Assembly: GCA_902801165.1 (NCBI GenBank)
Contig: CADCHI010000017.1
Coordinates: 1-64,000, forward strand
Direction of reading: 5' to 3'
DNA: 64,000 nucleotides
Source of the DNA: an uncultured Eubacteriales bacterium
GTDB lineage: Bacteria > Bacillota > Clostridia > Christensenellales > Aristaeellaceae
Made by a program: the position numbers and the translations under genes. The first letter of the stretch is position 1. Every line of letters starts with the position of its first letter. Below the pieces are notes generated by a model. That model worked only from the letters and a program-made list of their open reading frames with translations, did no database searches and was not told the origin of the DNA. Below, piece after piece: positions 15,001-20,766 of this stretch.

Positions 15001-18000
15001 ATAGTGCTTGTTCTCATAGAACGGAGCGATCATATCGCTGGTGACATCATAGGTGACGGTGACAATATACTTGGTATAAGTATCAACCAGCTGATCGCCG
15101 ACGGTGTCGGAATCCGTATCCACCTTGATCTCCTGATTCAGCTTCAGTGTGCCGTTCAGTCTGATCTCAGTGCCGCTGGAATAGCTCTGCGCAGTACCGC
15201 CATCCTTCTGGATGGTGACGTTGCTCGGGCTGTTCTTCGGAACTTCATCGTTCTCACCCTTGACGAGATTCGTCAGGAAGGTGTCGATGATCTTCATTTC
15301 CTCGACAGGGTCACGGCCATGGATGTTGTAATCCGAGGGGGACTTCATGACCTTGCCGTTGCTGTTCAGCATGCCGACGTCGATAGCCCACGTGAAGGTG
15401 ACCTTGTCATTGTTCGGGCTCAGCTCAGCACTCTGCAGGGTCTTCTCGACGCCCCACTTGTCCTCAGTGATGGTCTTGAAGCCCTTCATGTCGGCCTTCA
15501 CGGTCTGCGTGTAGGTGCCGATCTCAGTGTGGGGAGTAACCGTCTTGTCCAGCGTCGTAAACGTGGTCGAGAAGGAGACGGCGTTCGCGATGTTGAAGCC
15601 GCCCTCACCATTGTCCGTGCCATAGGTGGCCAGCGCGTCTTCAGTGCCGTTGTTGCAGACGAACACGCTGATCGAGAAGCCAGAATAGGCCTCTGCGGCG
15701 TTTTTGTTGGGCAGATGGATTGTGTATGTATGCTCAGTATCCGGATCGGTGTTATTCGGGCTCTTGTCAAAGGAGTGACCACCGACGCTGGTCAACAGCA
15801 GACCCGCGGGCAGCTTGATTTGCACAGTATTGTCGATATATTGATCAAAGAGCGGCTGCGCGCTGGGCAGACCCTTGGCCCAGTCCAGCGGGTTGTTCCA
15901 GCCATAACGGATATAGTAGCTGTTTATGGTATCGCCGGCCTTTACGGTCTCGCCGGGCTCACCGGTAACCTCTACCCAGATCTGCTTATAGTTGTCCTCG
16001 TCGTTTTCGTTGCCATAGGCTGCATTCACATATTCGGAAGGCGTATTGTAGTTGCTCGGATCCGGAGCGTTGCCGTCATCTTCGCCGCGGCCCGCGCCCA
16101 GCAGGCCGAGCAGGCCGTTGGGATTAGAGGTTATGATTTCCGAAAAGGCATCAGTGGCCACGGTCGCGTCCACGCCGCTGCCACTCACGCCTGCGTCCGA
16201 ATCCACAACGTCCACGCGGCCGTTGTCGTCCACGTGGTACACTTCGACCTCGCTGCCGCTCTCGGCCTGGATGGCCACCTTGCTGAAGGAGACGGTCACG
16301 GGCTTCTCGGGCTCGATCTCCACCTCGGGCGCATAGGGCATGCGGAAGCTGATATCATAGGCCGCCACATAGTCGCCCAGGTTCACGCCCTGGGCCACCA
16401 GCTCCTGCACGGCTGCCTCGGCCTCGGCCTGGGTGTAGCCGTTCTTGGTCAGCACCTTCACGGCCGCCGCGTTGACGTCGGTCGTCACGGCCCGCATCTC
16501 GATGCCCTCGGGGAGAGCGCCCTCGGGAATCTCGGCGGTGATGACGGTGCCGTCGGACATGGTCTGGGTCAGGGTGACGGCGGGCTTGCCGGCATCAGCC
16601 TGCGCCTCTTCGGTGGCCAGGCCCAGCACGGCGTGCATGTCGCCGTAGCCGACGATCTTGGTGTCGGTCAGGGAGTAGGAGTTTTCACGGACGGAATCGC
16701 CGTAGACGCCCTCGATGGCGGTCACGCTGCTGCCGGACACGGCGGTCACGATGCCCACCTGGTTGGGGTCCTCATTGTCGCGGTCGACCTTCAGGAAGAT
16801 CAGGTCGCCCACGTTGGGAGTATAGTGGTCCTCGTCATCCACATAGCGGCTGCCCAGCGCGCTCTTGAGCTTTTTGGCGGTCTGGGAGCGGGGATTGAAT
16901 TCGAGGCCGGCGTACTTCAGCACGAAGGAGACGAACTTGGCGCTGTACTCGCCGTAGGGCTCGCCGATCCACTCGCCGTAGCGGGTGTAGGTCTGGCGCT
17001 CGCCGTTCTGCTCGATGATGAAGTTGCGGGCGTTCTCGCGATAGCCCAGCTGGGACTTCGCCACGGCGACCAGCCGGTCGATCTCAGTCATGTCAGCAGT
17101 CAGGCGGGGCAGGGTCGCCTCCCACTGGCTCGCGGTCTCGCGCTCGTTCACAGCCACGGGGATCACGTTCGAAGCCGCGGTGACGGAAGCGCCGGCGGCG
17201 TCGACGACGGTCAGCACCAGCTTGGTGGCGCCGAAGGCCGTGGGCATGTAGCTTATATTATCATAGGAAGAGAGATTGTCAGCGGTAAAGACGGTCGCGC
17301 CATCCGTCTCAACGGCATAGCTAACAGACCAGGGCTGCACGCCGCCGGAAATCGCGACGGTGAAGTCGATGGCCTTTTCGTTCACGACGCCGTACAGCGC
17401 GCTGGAAGACACCGCGGCCTTCAGCTCGCCTTCGCGCACGGTCACGCCGATATTCTGTTCGAGGGTCTGGTCGCCCTTGGTCGCCTTCACGGTGACGGTG
17501 AACGCGCCGGAGATGGCGGCCTGCCAGGTGAAGCTGCCGTTCCAGGCCTCGCCCGCCGCCAGGATCTCGCTCCCGCGGCTCACGGACCAGGTGACAGACT
17601 CCGCGCCGGTCACGTCAAAGCTGAAGGCGATGGTCTCGCCCACGGTCGCCTCGGTCTTGCTCGCGCTCAGCTTGCCCAGCGCAAAGGGGACCTCGGTCGG
17701 TTCCGGGGTGGGCTCTTCCGTAGGCGCAGCAGTGGGCGCCTCGGTGGGCGCGGCAGTGGGCGCCTCGGTGGGCTCCTCGGCGGGGGCCTCCGTGGGCTCC
17801 TCGGCGGGCGCCTCCGTGGGCTCCTCCGCGGGCGCCTCCGTGGGCTCCTCGGCGGGCGCCTCCGTGGGCTCCTCGGCGGGCGCCTCCGTGGGCTCCTCCG
17901 CGGGCGCCTCCGTGGGCTCCTCAGCGGGTGCCTCCGTGGGCTCCTCGGCAGGGGCCTCGGTGGGCTCCTCAGCGGGTGCCTCCGTGGGCTCCTCGGCGGG

Positions 18001-18270
18001 CGCCTCGGTGGGCTCCTCAGCGGGAGCCTCCGTGGGCTCCTCGGCGGGCGCCTCGGTGGGCTGCTCAGCAGAGTTCTCCGCCGGCTGCGGTTCCGGCTCG
18101 GCCGCAAGCTGCGGCGCGGGCTCGACCACAACAGGCTCAGCCGCGACAGCTTCGTTCTGCTGCGCGGCGGGGGCCTCTTCTGCGAATGCAAACATGGGCA
18201 CCACTGAGCTGAAGTTCATGCAAAGCATGACCAGAGACATCAGCATCGCCAAAAACCTTCTACCCTTCAT
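1..18270 (-). CDS. Giant multidomain surface adhesin, C-terminus outside the window
   Basis: One open frame reads from an ATG at 18270 (SD AGGAGAG) to the left edge, so the protein has at least 6090 residues; any sorting signal lies outside. Residues 1-30 are a signal peptide ending AFA. Residues about 70-185 are a PTEAPAEE stalk. About 190-390 is Ig-like. About 395-540 resembles a CHAP amidase, but Ser443 and Gln504 stand where the catalytic Cys and His should be. A likely adhesive region spans about 740-1110. From about 1120 to 3000 there are many Cna-B/SpaA-like domains (K..D...GA.F.LY and Y.L.E..AP.GY motifs). A DUF11-like stretch lies near 3660-3760. From about 4450 to the edge there are at least twelve Spy0128-type pilin domains, with K near the start, YT.TI.E, and F.N.Y at the end, the usual isopeptide layout. 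Surface display and cell contact are inferred from these families. A two-component system lies directly upstream. Confidence 0.95.
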   Translation of the reverse strand, partial: MKGRRFLAMLMSLVMLCMNFSSVVPMFAFAEEAPAAQQNEAVAAEPVVVEPAPQLAAEPEPQPAENSAEQPTEAPAEEPTEAPAEEPTEAPAEEPTEAPAEEPTEAPAEEPTEAPAEEPTEAPAEEPTEAPAEEPTEAPAEEPTEAPAEEPTEAPAEEPTEAPAEEPTEAPTAAPTEAPTAAPTEEPTPEPTEVPFALGKLSASKTEATVGETIAFSFDVTGAESVTWSVSRGSEILAAGEAWNGSFTWQAAISGAFTVTVKATKGDQTLEQNIGVTVREGELKAAVSSSALYGVVNEKAIDFTVAISGGVQPWSVSYAVETDGATVFTADNLSSYDNISYMPTAFGATKLVLTVVDAAGASVTAASNVIPVAVNERETASQWEATLPRLTADMTEIDRLVAVAKSQLGYRENARNFIIEQNGERQTYTRYGEWIGEPYGEYSAKFVSFVLKYAGLEFNPRSQTAKKLKSALGSRYVDDEDHYTPNVGDLIFLKVDRDNEDPNQVGIVTAVSGSSVTAIEGVYGDSVRENSYSLTDTKIVGYGDMHAVLGLATEEAQADAGKPAVTLTQTMSDGTVITAEIPEGALPEGIEMRAVTTDVNAAAVKVLTKNGYTQAEAEAAVQELVAQGVNLGDYVAAYDISFRMPYAPEVEIEPEKPVTVSFSKVAIQAESGSEVEVYHVDDNGRVDVVDSDAGVSGSGVDATVATDAFSEIITSNPNGLLGLLGAGRGEDDGNAPDPSNYNTPSEYVNAAYGNENDEDNYKQIWVEVTGEPGETVKAGDTINSYYIRYGWNNPLDWAKGLPSAQPLFDQYIDNTVQIKLPAGLLLTSVGGHSFDKSPNNTDPDTEHTYTIHLPNKNAAEAYSGFSISVFVCNNGTEDALATYGTDNGEGGFNIANAVSFSTTFTTLDKTVTPHTEIGTYTQTVKADMKGFKTITEDKWGVEKTLQSAELSPNNDKVTFTWAIDVGMLNSNGKVMKSPSDYNIHGRDPVEEMKIIDTFLTNLVKGENDEVPKNSPSNVTIQKDGGTAQSYSSGTEIRLNGTLKLNQEIKVDTDSDTVGDQLVDTYTKYIVTVTYDVTSDMIAPFYENKHYTLDSDNEALLSEYKLVNLNAVTSDEPVSAEGSVALPVTEPAKLTINKQLKNYLGAVGDYSGKYGDIAYTLTAATPFTVYKYENDEYTAYEGMENVTSATLHDIFATEDANKNSGYYLVAGTAYTVTEALSTDQQGFMTLFESSDTVKTPAEGDDWIAKFTNRETLGQITVQKKDDWGSNLGGAIFELYDSNNQPVVIGKTEDGDDITEKPTSVAGVALFDNLRYGSYTLKEKSAPDGYALGTTTEWTVTIGDDNQDVKLDIVNKKSTAQIQLTKYLGVTEATITNKANSNYPGTFVLQRTTTPNVESSWTNVTISTNKVGDNGSINANVDAFAADGTAYSYRFVETIPAGFYDADTGATDTATSQVVTLVVDGKAAQNIVNVDMRNRKMVRTNVTKNFYPVKTNGQTNSVDQNKTTTVKLYSYTKSDYSDLAQVTGTDSQTIGRVNNVSQYARWTNLPYYGPDGNGNMVRIHYVVKEEAVDTYLLDRTQTGNTVKIGDEYYVELTGSASGNAGTSTAPAADGSDLPALSDKTLYNVQQAIPVQIWKRNYYTNDPIDGAGVTIYNADGTIAHDAISGAELKDVPVKTGSSFNVTVYLEPGKSYTFAETVNNTGLNYHSVSNSGKIDLTSVSQTYANRGNTKSQTRTIYNAPDPLIRINKVSSANTGTSVSGAQFTVYTKDGNVYKPVKDDQGNPIVITTTNANSTTRLPKGEYYFAETTVPEGYLDPNTNLAFYQSLSSDYVSGTTSDGQTLTFIKGTVEDMKKNGTSDNIMTFTFKNIPNVGSLAVKKTIDGTAATIAGFNVQVKNAAGEVVATKATDPNGNVTFDNLPVYDANGNKIQYTITEALTESQAEVYYKASDDQTAELSIDATKVVVTSKDTSGNDLVINNASRVQWNGTKVYVDSWEYAFTQLVYRMQGATIGLFKQVGDNWVLVDASELKGSSNPQTTDENGRVHFDGLRRDTNYVMVELASGNSAYFPRINGTVKDDGYPADGVNTTTIPNSAINNYNHLSLTSETMSDTADKIFGDGDSDRPLYNANHWVQFHIKKWLDADTFDRSKGEAPIYGDAVDFDADKPLNNSVFWLYRYEMPEGQTSVNFNPTSPAPWEKIGEYTTGTLYNTSDEVQNGEFITKVESNITKNYVYMLVEHYPGLNGVEINPKFKYIFWHAYGTQYTASVTGSEYVRSNIYQMDTVNHDDVLNAHPVGPGETKYYLASVRISKWQDSFDMTNGLPKKDYQPLPNAKFELRLTDGTVIATLISGLAAQNGGTQYSAQSGTFQLKITTNGDGTKSYQLVDYESDKSYGTVDVEEFTATYNGTEYPGYRIRTKLVETEAPAGYSYISEGYDMWLCFLDTRPENTTGECWVYNDAYYVRTSGKNTTEKLAENQSGTSWYLTNAGEGSFGTAGDGQTPLRIVDYPITNTIVRVEKFGYKPNAATQGLTSTQLDEKTKEEIEREPLEGVEMVIERKNTEGVFEAWDYLKDDWGTRTFSTNSEGSYIFPLGLPEGVYRVYEKSMPDRYATTYEMAYSSASKARVFTVTKAAATITMYNPKMVSFQLKKEDMSDNALEGVKFTLTSKTTGIGNKEGTTGADGTVTIMDIPTAKYVLTETDKTGYASNYFTKYIAEQYPDLAALTGSTGLDIGYTYQVSGDADSEADYIVKTINPQSNSAPLLSLTIKNPQTGSIGLKKVDADQADTGLQGANFMSWYKPFDATSGTMDFTGKVPTTRAYLNNTANGWTRRSDATTRADGTIATLTNLNPGVYAFIESSAPTGYDRLTTTDGNEIIFFVVVKGDMKITVTGLPTKAATWLGDVDTYYEGTTGTISFVLKNAKRVELKAKKTVNYNELASVTGISKAWSVTLNLYDENKTTLVGTLTLTNSTNQGEDGVTFKESASSNRAALFSPGKTYYLKEVMNNPTSGFAINMVMKDGTEVAASNGFYPFPIGGFEGFTIDVTNDYLWGYVKFDKRDETTLELIPGAKFKVCANRNGAWVKIADVSPVTITQDGETKETGTYYAYFPLEKAEETEYRIYETSAPDPYLTDESKFISVTLSAENNVEDYSGKLEDPDKYITNTEGYKITVQKYNNMHSASANLYPAGTNDAKFKFYHQTTEGWEEMKEVATDGDGKAIYLTTPGQTYAVAESYFDATKYTGLDGVYDKAGNKLTPTEITVGGETIDAFVFENVTAAIDLFAYNKPLIAPKIVKKDVGGYPANVIPNASFEIYEVAADFVANDKTVKELLDGDQTPVYSGTTSRVEGTTTTHEWKDLVNLDKNWDPSKTYLIVETNVGSSSSGKTYNTLNKDDDRVVWYVKTEAVADPKADNAPVYTLENVYGEAKVSLTKNVVNNTTAGITTVTAADTDNAVVGGKVETLLSGERKVVYTLEPRVEGANQPLTSFVLKDMGISFAPESTTGPQPSYKITKVNVGKASHNTENFDEALYGTIANAAISAKITFSNADGTTEEQIIDDISAAKDVEPASNTVVSFEIEYYSKPVDTATEGVYKLGSDFNVGMSTVYVTVNKLPDGEVGNAVTEITDFTNTSKAILSYPTWSSSGVRGKPADKTATDDAVVSVNTTKLPRVKVVKLSYPGDGIQTGGNIRYTIEVTNIGTPASAEADFIDPVVLDILPTGVIFAGNVEVSSGTANETFTLKGGEPEQFTGKATQQIVTESGSVEYGDSETAVVFNLSGTLQPKSKFTIKFDATVTETAVLYGSRLENDVFLSSSKHTYHTTSNENGYSFYNDIGNFPGTLPGEASALSALAGVRESQGLHEELGAYADADAATYIWVKSKSEITVNTSETITLKKGVMGDLDDGYIESAEQIGYCSRTDSLNTEVNPHNPGYADWQLSIINGNEEERSWMVVGDVIPKVGDGRDTVWNMSMDSITAVEVNGQAISASDYFVYYYTGDIAGATSAVESAMRASNDWSEDSTNPAWPRSGSTLLSGWQKADDVTDMSSVTAFLIVFDSDIVLLKDSSMVIIYRTLVDSLTNQEFEQVQLQNACNNYKFFSVGAPKILTSNKVFVTLLDGLVEVEGDVWIDEDWDATQKPKNTTEARRDYSEYKVVQNLVNAIKFTLTNYHGEDRPTTNTNDVTGENNELGETIRHFMFEELAPAQFLGAPQVEYINSELNVNSLKPSKADNFVVNAMIDGNYSYLKDIFKLTDTGAESYISDDPDHMPDAHALDNNFSANDDSGLHFVTKRFYLRYSERNDESKDIGFKMVRELELTKIAQDDPAIKIEDAEFEIYGPFDEDTATGATGDKLTFNEVKDENDNVVSYAYVEDGTGSTTTLKTNAQGKLLVTGLNWWKEYVIKESKAAPGYSIKGATATADASVYTAIENTDEDGVFVLKLPGKDKVTKTDKVTVADPRKVDVVLNVEKLFNSLSKKAFKFKFDLKLTDEGLSDTLKTLNAELLEKDPIQTVTISNVTTTNGTATRQASYDAVTLNGVGTYIFTITEQTGTTGTGDAVTYGTNLEEDANLTITATVVVTWDATAKKLVADVEYSVPNDAETHALFENEYDATGTWKPTITKVLTGRTLEAEEFEFEVVDAENNVLFRGKNAADGTVALTGDPIQYTLEDVGTHTYTIREKNEQAADADGDGNPDDGLIIAAAQTVTVTVSEGATPDGKLVVTPPTADAKYTFTNEYHAKGDWTPTASKVLTGRALKAGEFTFVLEQGTVDAEGKFTATTGTRVTATNDVNGNVNFDKTYNYTEAQVGDHYYRITEASGSLDGITYDTTEYIIKVTVSAVKGSDKLSVVATRNNAPFVDAEFNNTYDTKPTSFILEVKKTVTGPVPANDDTEFTFTLTPNSGNGSGCSMTGPATVTVKGNEVKRFPAINFTAAGKYYFELQETDGRKPGWTYDTAAKAIEIHVEDVNSQLTITKIVGATEIVDPTTDDTVGQVEVVNPYTQTETGMTVRVQKTVTGDPRPGAEENFEFTLTAKSTNPTEGCSLAPSAFKTITVAGNATGDFEFIKFTKVGTYEFTLVETDGGKAGYTYDTTPKNIKVVVTDVNSQLTISEFTVDGTNITAEGTTAIFKVPAITNEYHVTPTDYTPDAIKVIEGNDRDENQKKTFTVTLANAANETNDGATIVVNTATAVDEDTFNFVLPTGTPGAIHFTKAGTYTYTLTETVVTGDTVKGYTYDTKSWDIVVTVVDNGSQLQATAQYKQAGTEEWLASATFTNKYEPSPASRQLQVRKKLTGEPLFDAANTVFTFKLSALDGEIANKDGYKLPDTTEITISGTAVEAGGANGATATFDAISFTKAGTYYFLVEEIKGNTSHVTYDSTQWKVEIVVTDNGGTLVAGTPKYINTTTNEEATVAEAVFTNDYTPDTAKYPPKAYKSVDGEPRNNNKLETFTFELTQVSGPNGGATLPANTTVDIIDSGVTAFGNIEFSKAGTYVFEIKEKAGSNTHYKYSLDKWQLTVVVADDEGTLTVTSHNYALIGGDKTSTEQAEFINTYTPDPTAYAPKAKKTISGQTPPAYDEDDTFEFVLTATEVVAGGSYLTSDTEKTPIVANGTWTKTIVGPGVVTFDEFTYIKAGTYKYTIKETKGDTNGYTYSGDVWNLTVTVTDTGDKLERTIQYQLDTTANTEEAEFVNKYEPAPATWTPKVKKVMSDDSRPIVKTAKSFIFKLSLASANPTDGVNLSGELSKTVVLHPGETESAIGEFSQIRFTKAGTYTFTIAEEDGTAPGFAYDTTDKTTATVTISDVKGQLTVASVTYVNTDPRVVVEDNTITATHMNTYIPTPTEYKPSVNKELTTNYGPTVETKTFNFTMVPDANNPDGAVIPENGDKTTLTLEKGDDPTKTADFGTISFNRAGTFRFAITEDIPADELKEEGVTYDQNTWTLTVEVEDLDGELSVKSTSYTNGTDTDTQMAKFTNDYKPDTTKFTPKATKTIKVDFGPTVAKKIFNFTLKLDTAVAKDGTTDVKDGADIANDTMSIEVAAGTTVAENFFKEITFSKAGTYTYKIQEQVSDEEGITDDTAEKTLVIVVTDKDGALFIEEYTYTP
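17763..18062 (-). repeat. 24-bp tandem repeat coding for PTEAPAEE
   Basis: Twelve consecutive 24-bp units code for the octapeptide PTEAPAEE near the N-terminus of the giant adhesin. Units differ only at a few silent positions. The period is a multiple of three, so gain or loss of units keeps the frame. The product is a Pro/Glu-rich, probably extended spacer. Length variation between strains is plausible but not shown here. Confidence 0.95.
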
Positions 18271-18311
18271 GTGCTCTCTCCTCCTGTCGGTGCGATTGTC
18301 CTTGACTCCGT

Positions 18312-18334
18312 TTTGGGGGTTCCACTCCCCCAAA
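18312..18334 (-). other. Hairpin in the adhesin leader
   Basis: TTTGGGGG and CCCCCAAA form a perfect 8-bp stem with a 7-nt loop. It lies about 65 nt downstream of the -10 box and about 40 nt before the adhesin start. No U-tract follows, so it is more likely an mRNA-stabilising or regulatory stem than a terminator. Confidence 0.6.
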
Positions 18335-18400
18335 TATATCTGGTCAGGTGAGTAAATAACTATCTGCTAATCTACCTACTTACCTAATTCTGTAATCTAT

Positions 18401-18429
18401 ATTATACCACAGATTTTTTACAAAGTCAA
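18401..18429 (-). promoter_or_regulatory. Promoter of the giant adhesin
   Basis: TTGACT (18429-18424) and TATAAT (18406-18401) are separated by 17 bp in an AT-rich island within GC-rich DNA. Transcription from here would give a leader of about 125 nt before the ATG at 18270. Confidence 0.88.
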
Positions 18430-18430
18430 T

Positions 18431-18721
18431 TCACTTCTTAATATTTCTTAATAATTGGTCGATTCTTAAAAAGTGTGGCAAAAAATAGTCTCATTGGCAC
18501 TTATTTCCACCTGGAGCGCGACCCCTTTTCCCCATCTTCCACACAAAAAGGCGCGTTTCCCAGGCGCTTCGCGCAGGCAGGTCCACACATACCTCTCTAT
18601 GCGCGCGGCGGCGGTTTCATGCCCCGCCCGTTTCGATAAAGCATCGCAAGGGTCCGAAGAAACCCCGACGATCATCACAGCCCGCCTGCCGGCCCGGGAG
18701 ACATGTTGTTTCCCCGTCACC
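18431..18721. other. Intergenic stretch with no recognised gene
   Basis: This lies between the adhesin promoter and the terminator of the kinase operon. The short open frames here have no ribosome-binding site and no recognisable domain. I see no RNA gene or repeat in it. Confidence 0.6.
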
Positions 18722-18766
18722 AAAGAAACGGCCCCGCGCCTTTCAGCGGCGCAGGACCGTTTCTTC
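18722..18766 (-). terminator. Rho-independent terminator of the two-component operon
   Basis: On the minus strand AAGAAACGG plus a GC-rich part pairs with its complement ending CCGTTTCTTT, 26 nt after the kinase stop codon. The stem includes GCGCC/GGCGC around a short loop. Confidence 0.8.
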
Positions 18767-18791
18767 CTATTTATATGGGGTTTGTTGGGCT

Positions 18792-19925
18792 CTACGCGGC
18801 CGTGGGCCGCTGAACGCGCGGCTCGCCCTCCAGGGGCAGGCGCACGGTGAACGTGGAGCCCACGCCGGGAGTGCTGTCCACCTCCACGGCGCCGCCGCAG
18901 AGGTCCACGATGCGCTTGACCAGCGCCAGCCCCAGGCCATTGCCCTCGGTGGCGTGGGCAGTATCCCCCTGGTAGAACTTCTCGAAGACGCGCCGGCGGG
19001 TCGCTTCGTCCATGCCGGGGCCCTGGTCCCGCACATGGCACACCGCCGCGCCGTTCTCCCGCCCCAGCAGCACCGTGAGCGTGCCGCCCTTGGGCGAGAA
19101 CTTGATGGCGTTGTTCAGCAGGTTCACCCAGATGTGGTTCATCATCTCCTCGTTGCCCCGGTACTCCAGGGGCTCCAGCTCCACATCCAGCTCCAGCTCC
19201 TTCTCCGTCCACTGCTTCTCCAGCAGCAGGATGCACCGACGCAGCTGCTCATCCAGGGCGAAGTCGGTCCGGTCGGTGACGATGTTCTGGTTCTCCAGCT
19301 TCGACAGCAGCAGCACGTTGCTGGCCATGTTCGCCAGCCGGTCGGACTCGTTGACGATGATGTCCAGGTACTCCCGGCGCTGCTCGTCGGTCAGATCGTC
19401 CCGCTCCAGCTGCTTGGCGAAGCCCCGGATGGACACGATGGGGGTCTTGAACTCGTGGCTGAAGTTGTTGATGAAGTCCTTTCGGAACATCTCCAGGCCG
19501 CCCAGCTCGCTGGCCATGTCGTTGAAGCTGGACACCAGCTCGCCCATGTCGCCGGGCACGTCCTCGGCGTCGACCCGCACGGAAAAATCCCCCTGGGACA
19601 CCGCGTGCATGGCGTGCACCAGGTCGTCCATGGGCCGCAGCTTGCTGCGCCCCAGGCCCGCCGCCAGCGTCAGTATGAACACCATCATCAGCACCGGCAG
19701 GGCCGCCATGCGGAAGAAGGGGTTCACCAGCATGCCGAACAGCATCAAAAAGCCGTAGGCCGCGGCGGCCATCAGGCCCGCCGTGAGGATGACGCTGAAC
19801 AGGAAGGTCCACAGCGTCATGTACAGCGAGTCCAGCCGGGGCCGGGAGGGCATGTGAAAGCGGCGTCCGCCCTTCTGCTCGACGGGCAGTCCGGAGGTCT
19901 CGCCGCGCCGGAAGGGATGCTTCAC
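18792..19925 (-). CDS. Sensor histidine kinase (HAMP, HisKA, HATPase_c)
   Basis: A 377-residue membrane sensor kinase that would phosphorylate the regulator encoded just upstream. Two membrane segments (about 33-62 and 70-90) flank almost no external loop, so it probably senses within or near the membrane. A HAMP linker follows (about 90-145). The phospho-acceptor is His157 in FSHEFKTP. The ATP domain has the N box ([13 protein letters not shown], about 264-276), the G1 box (DQGPGM, about 300-305), an F box (FEKFYQ) and the G2 box (GNGLGLALV). Its ATG overlaps the regulator stop by 4 nt, so the two are translationally coupled. Met25 is a possible alternative start. The divergence of this system from the nearby adhesin promoter suggests, but does not prove, control of the adhesin. 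Confidence 0.93.
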   Translation of the reverse strand: MKHPFRRGETSGLPVEQKGGRRFHMPSRPRLDSLYMTLWTFLFSVILTAGLMAAAAYGFLMLFGMLVNPFFRMAALPVLMMVFILTLAAGLGRSKLRPMDDLVHAMHAVSQGDFSVRVDAEDVPGDMGELVSSFNDMASELGGLEMFRKDFINNFSHEFKTPIVSIRGFAKQLERDDLTDEQRREYLDIIVNESDRLANMASNVLLLSKLENQNIVTDRTDFALDEQLRRCILLLEKQWTEKELELDVELEPLEYRGNEEMMNHIWVNLLNNAIKFSPKGGTLTVLLGRENGAAVCHVRDQGPGMDEATRRRVFEKFYQGDTAHATEGNGLGLALVKRIVDLCGGAVEVDSTPGVGSTFTVRLPLEGEPRVQRPTAA

Positions 19926-20596
19926 TCCTTCTTCACCGCCTTGTAGCCCAGGCCGCGCACGGTGACGATCTCAAAATCCTCGCTGCCGCGGAAGTGATCC
20001 CGCAGGCGGTTGATATGCACGTCCACCGTGCGCTCGTCGGTCTCGGACTCCATGTCCCAGATCTCGTCCATCAGCTGCCGCCGGGTGAAGATCTTGCCCG
20101 GGTAGCTGAGCAGCTTGTAGAGCAGCATGAACTCCTTCTTCGGCAGGGTGCGCTCGCCCTCGGGCGTGGCCACCGACAGGGCGTCGTAGTCCAGCGTAGT
20201 CTTCCCCACCGTCAGCCGATGCTCGTTGACGATGCGGGATCTTCGCAGCAGGGCCGCGATGCGCAGGATCATCTCCTCCTCGTCCACCGGCTTGACCATG
20301 TAGTCGTCAGTGCCGATCTGGAAGCCCTTGTGCTTGTCCGCCGGCTTTTCCTTGGCCGTGACCATCAGGATCGGCAGCTCGTTGCCGGATTCCCGCAGCG
20401 TCCGGGTGAACTCATAGCCGTCCATGCGGGGCATCATGATGTCCAGCACGATCAGGTCCACGTGCTTGCGGTCCAGCACGTCCAGCGCCTCCACGCCGTC
20501 CCTGGCCAGTATGGGCTGATAGCCGTGCTGGCTCAGCACCGCCTCCATCAGCTTGCGGGTGTTGGCGTTGTCCTCCACCACCAGGATATTAAACAC
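19922..20596 (-). CDS. OmpR-family response regulator
   Basis: A 224-residue transcription factor partner of the kinase downstream. The receiver domain has acidic residues Glu8 and Asp9, phospho-acceptor Asp52 (VLDIMMP), Thr80 and Lys102. The C-terminal winged helix contains the typical ERTVDVHINRLRDH recognition region and ends in VRGLGYKA, as in OmpR/PhoB proteins. I chose the GTG at 20596 because GAGGTGAGG precedes it and the product starts MFNILVVEDN. A GTG at 20605 would add three residues. The stop codon overlaps the kinase start (ATGA). Confidence 0.93.
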   Translation of the reverse strand: MFNILVVEDNANTRKLMEAVLSQHGYQPILARDGVEALDVLDRKHVDLIVLDIMMPRMDGYEFTRTLRESGNELPILMVTAKEKPADKHKGFQIGTDDYMVKPVDEEEMILRIAALLRRSRIVNEHRLTVGKTTLDYDALSVATPEGERTLPKKEFMLLYKLLSYPGKIFTRRQLMDEIWDMESETDERTVDVHINRLRDHFRGSEDFEIVTVRGLGYKAVKKE

Positions 20597-20679
20597 GGTC
20601 CTCACCTCGAACGCGCCGAAACGCGGTATTCCCTGCCTCTATTCTTCCACACGGATATGAACTGTTTTTAAACCGGGCC

Positions 20680-20708
20680 TTGCCAATCCCGGCCCGGGGT
20701 GGTACAAT
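20680..20708 (+). promoter_or_regulatory. Promoter for the membrane protein at 20767
   Basis: TTGCCA (20680-20685) and TACAAT (20703-20708) are 17 bp apart. They lie about 50 nt before the SD AAAGGAG and the ATG at 20767, and are divergent to the response regulator gene. Confidence 0.75.
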
Positions 20709-20766
20709 CAAGAAAACGCGGCCATCGGCCGCCGAATTTCGCCGTCCGCGGCAAAGGAGACCGACT

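Noticed and set aside
17763-18062. CRISPR-like spaced repeat array
   Set aside because: The 24-bp units are contiguous with no unique spacers and lie in frame within a coding sequence.
18473-18850. Plus-strand frame of 125 codons near the two-component terminator
   Set aside because: Overlaps the terminator and the kinase gene end on the other strand; no SD or recognisable domain.
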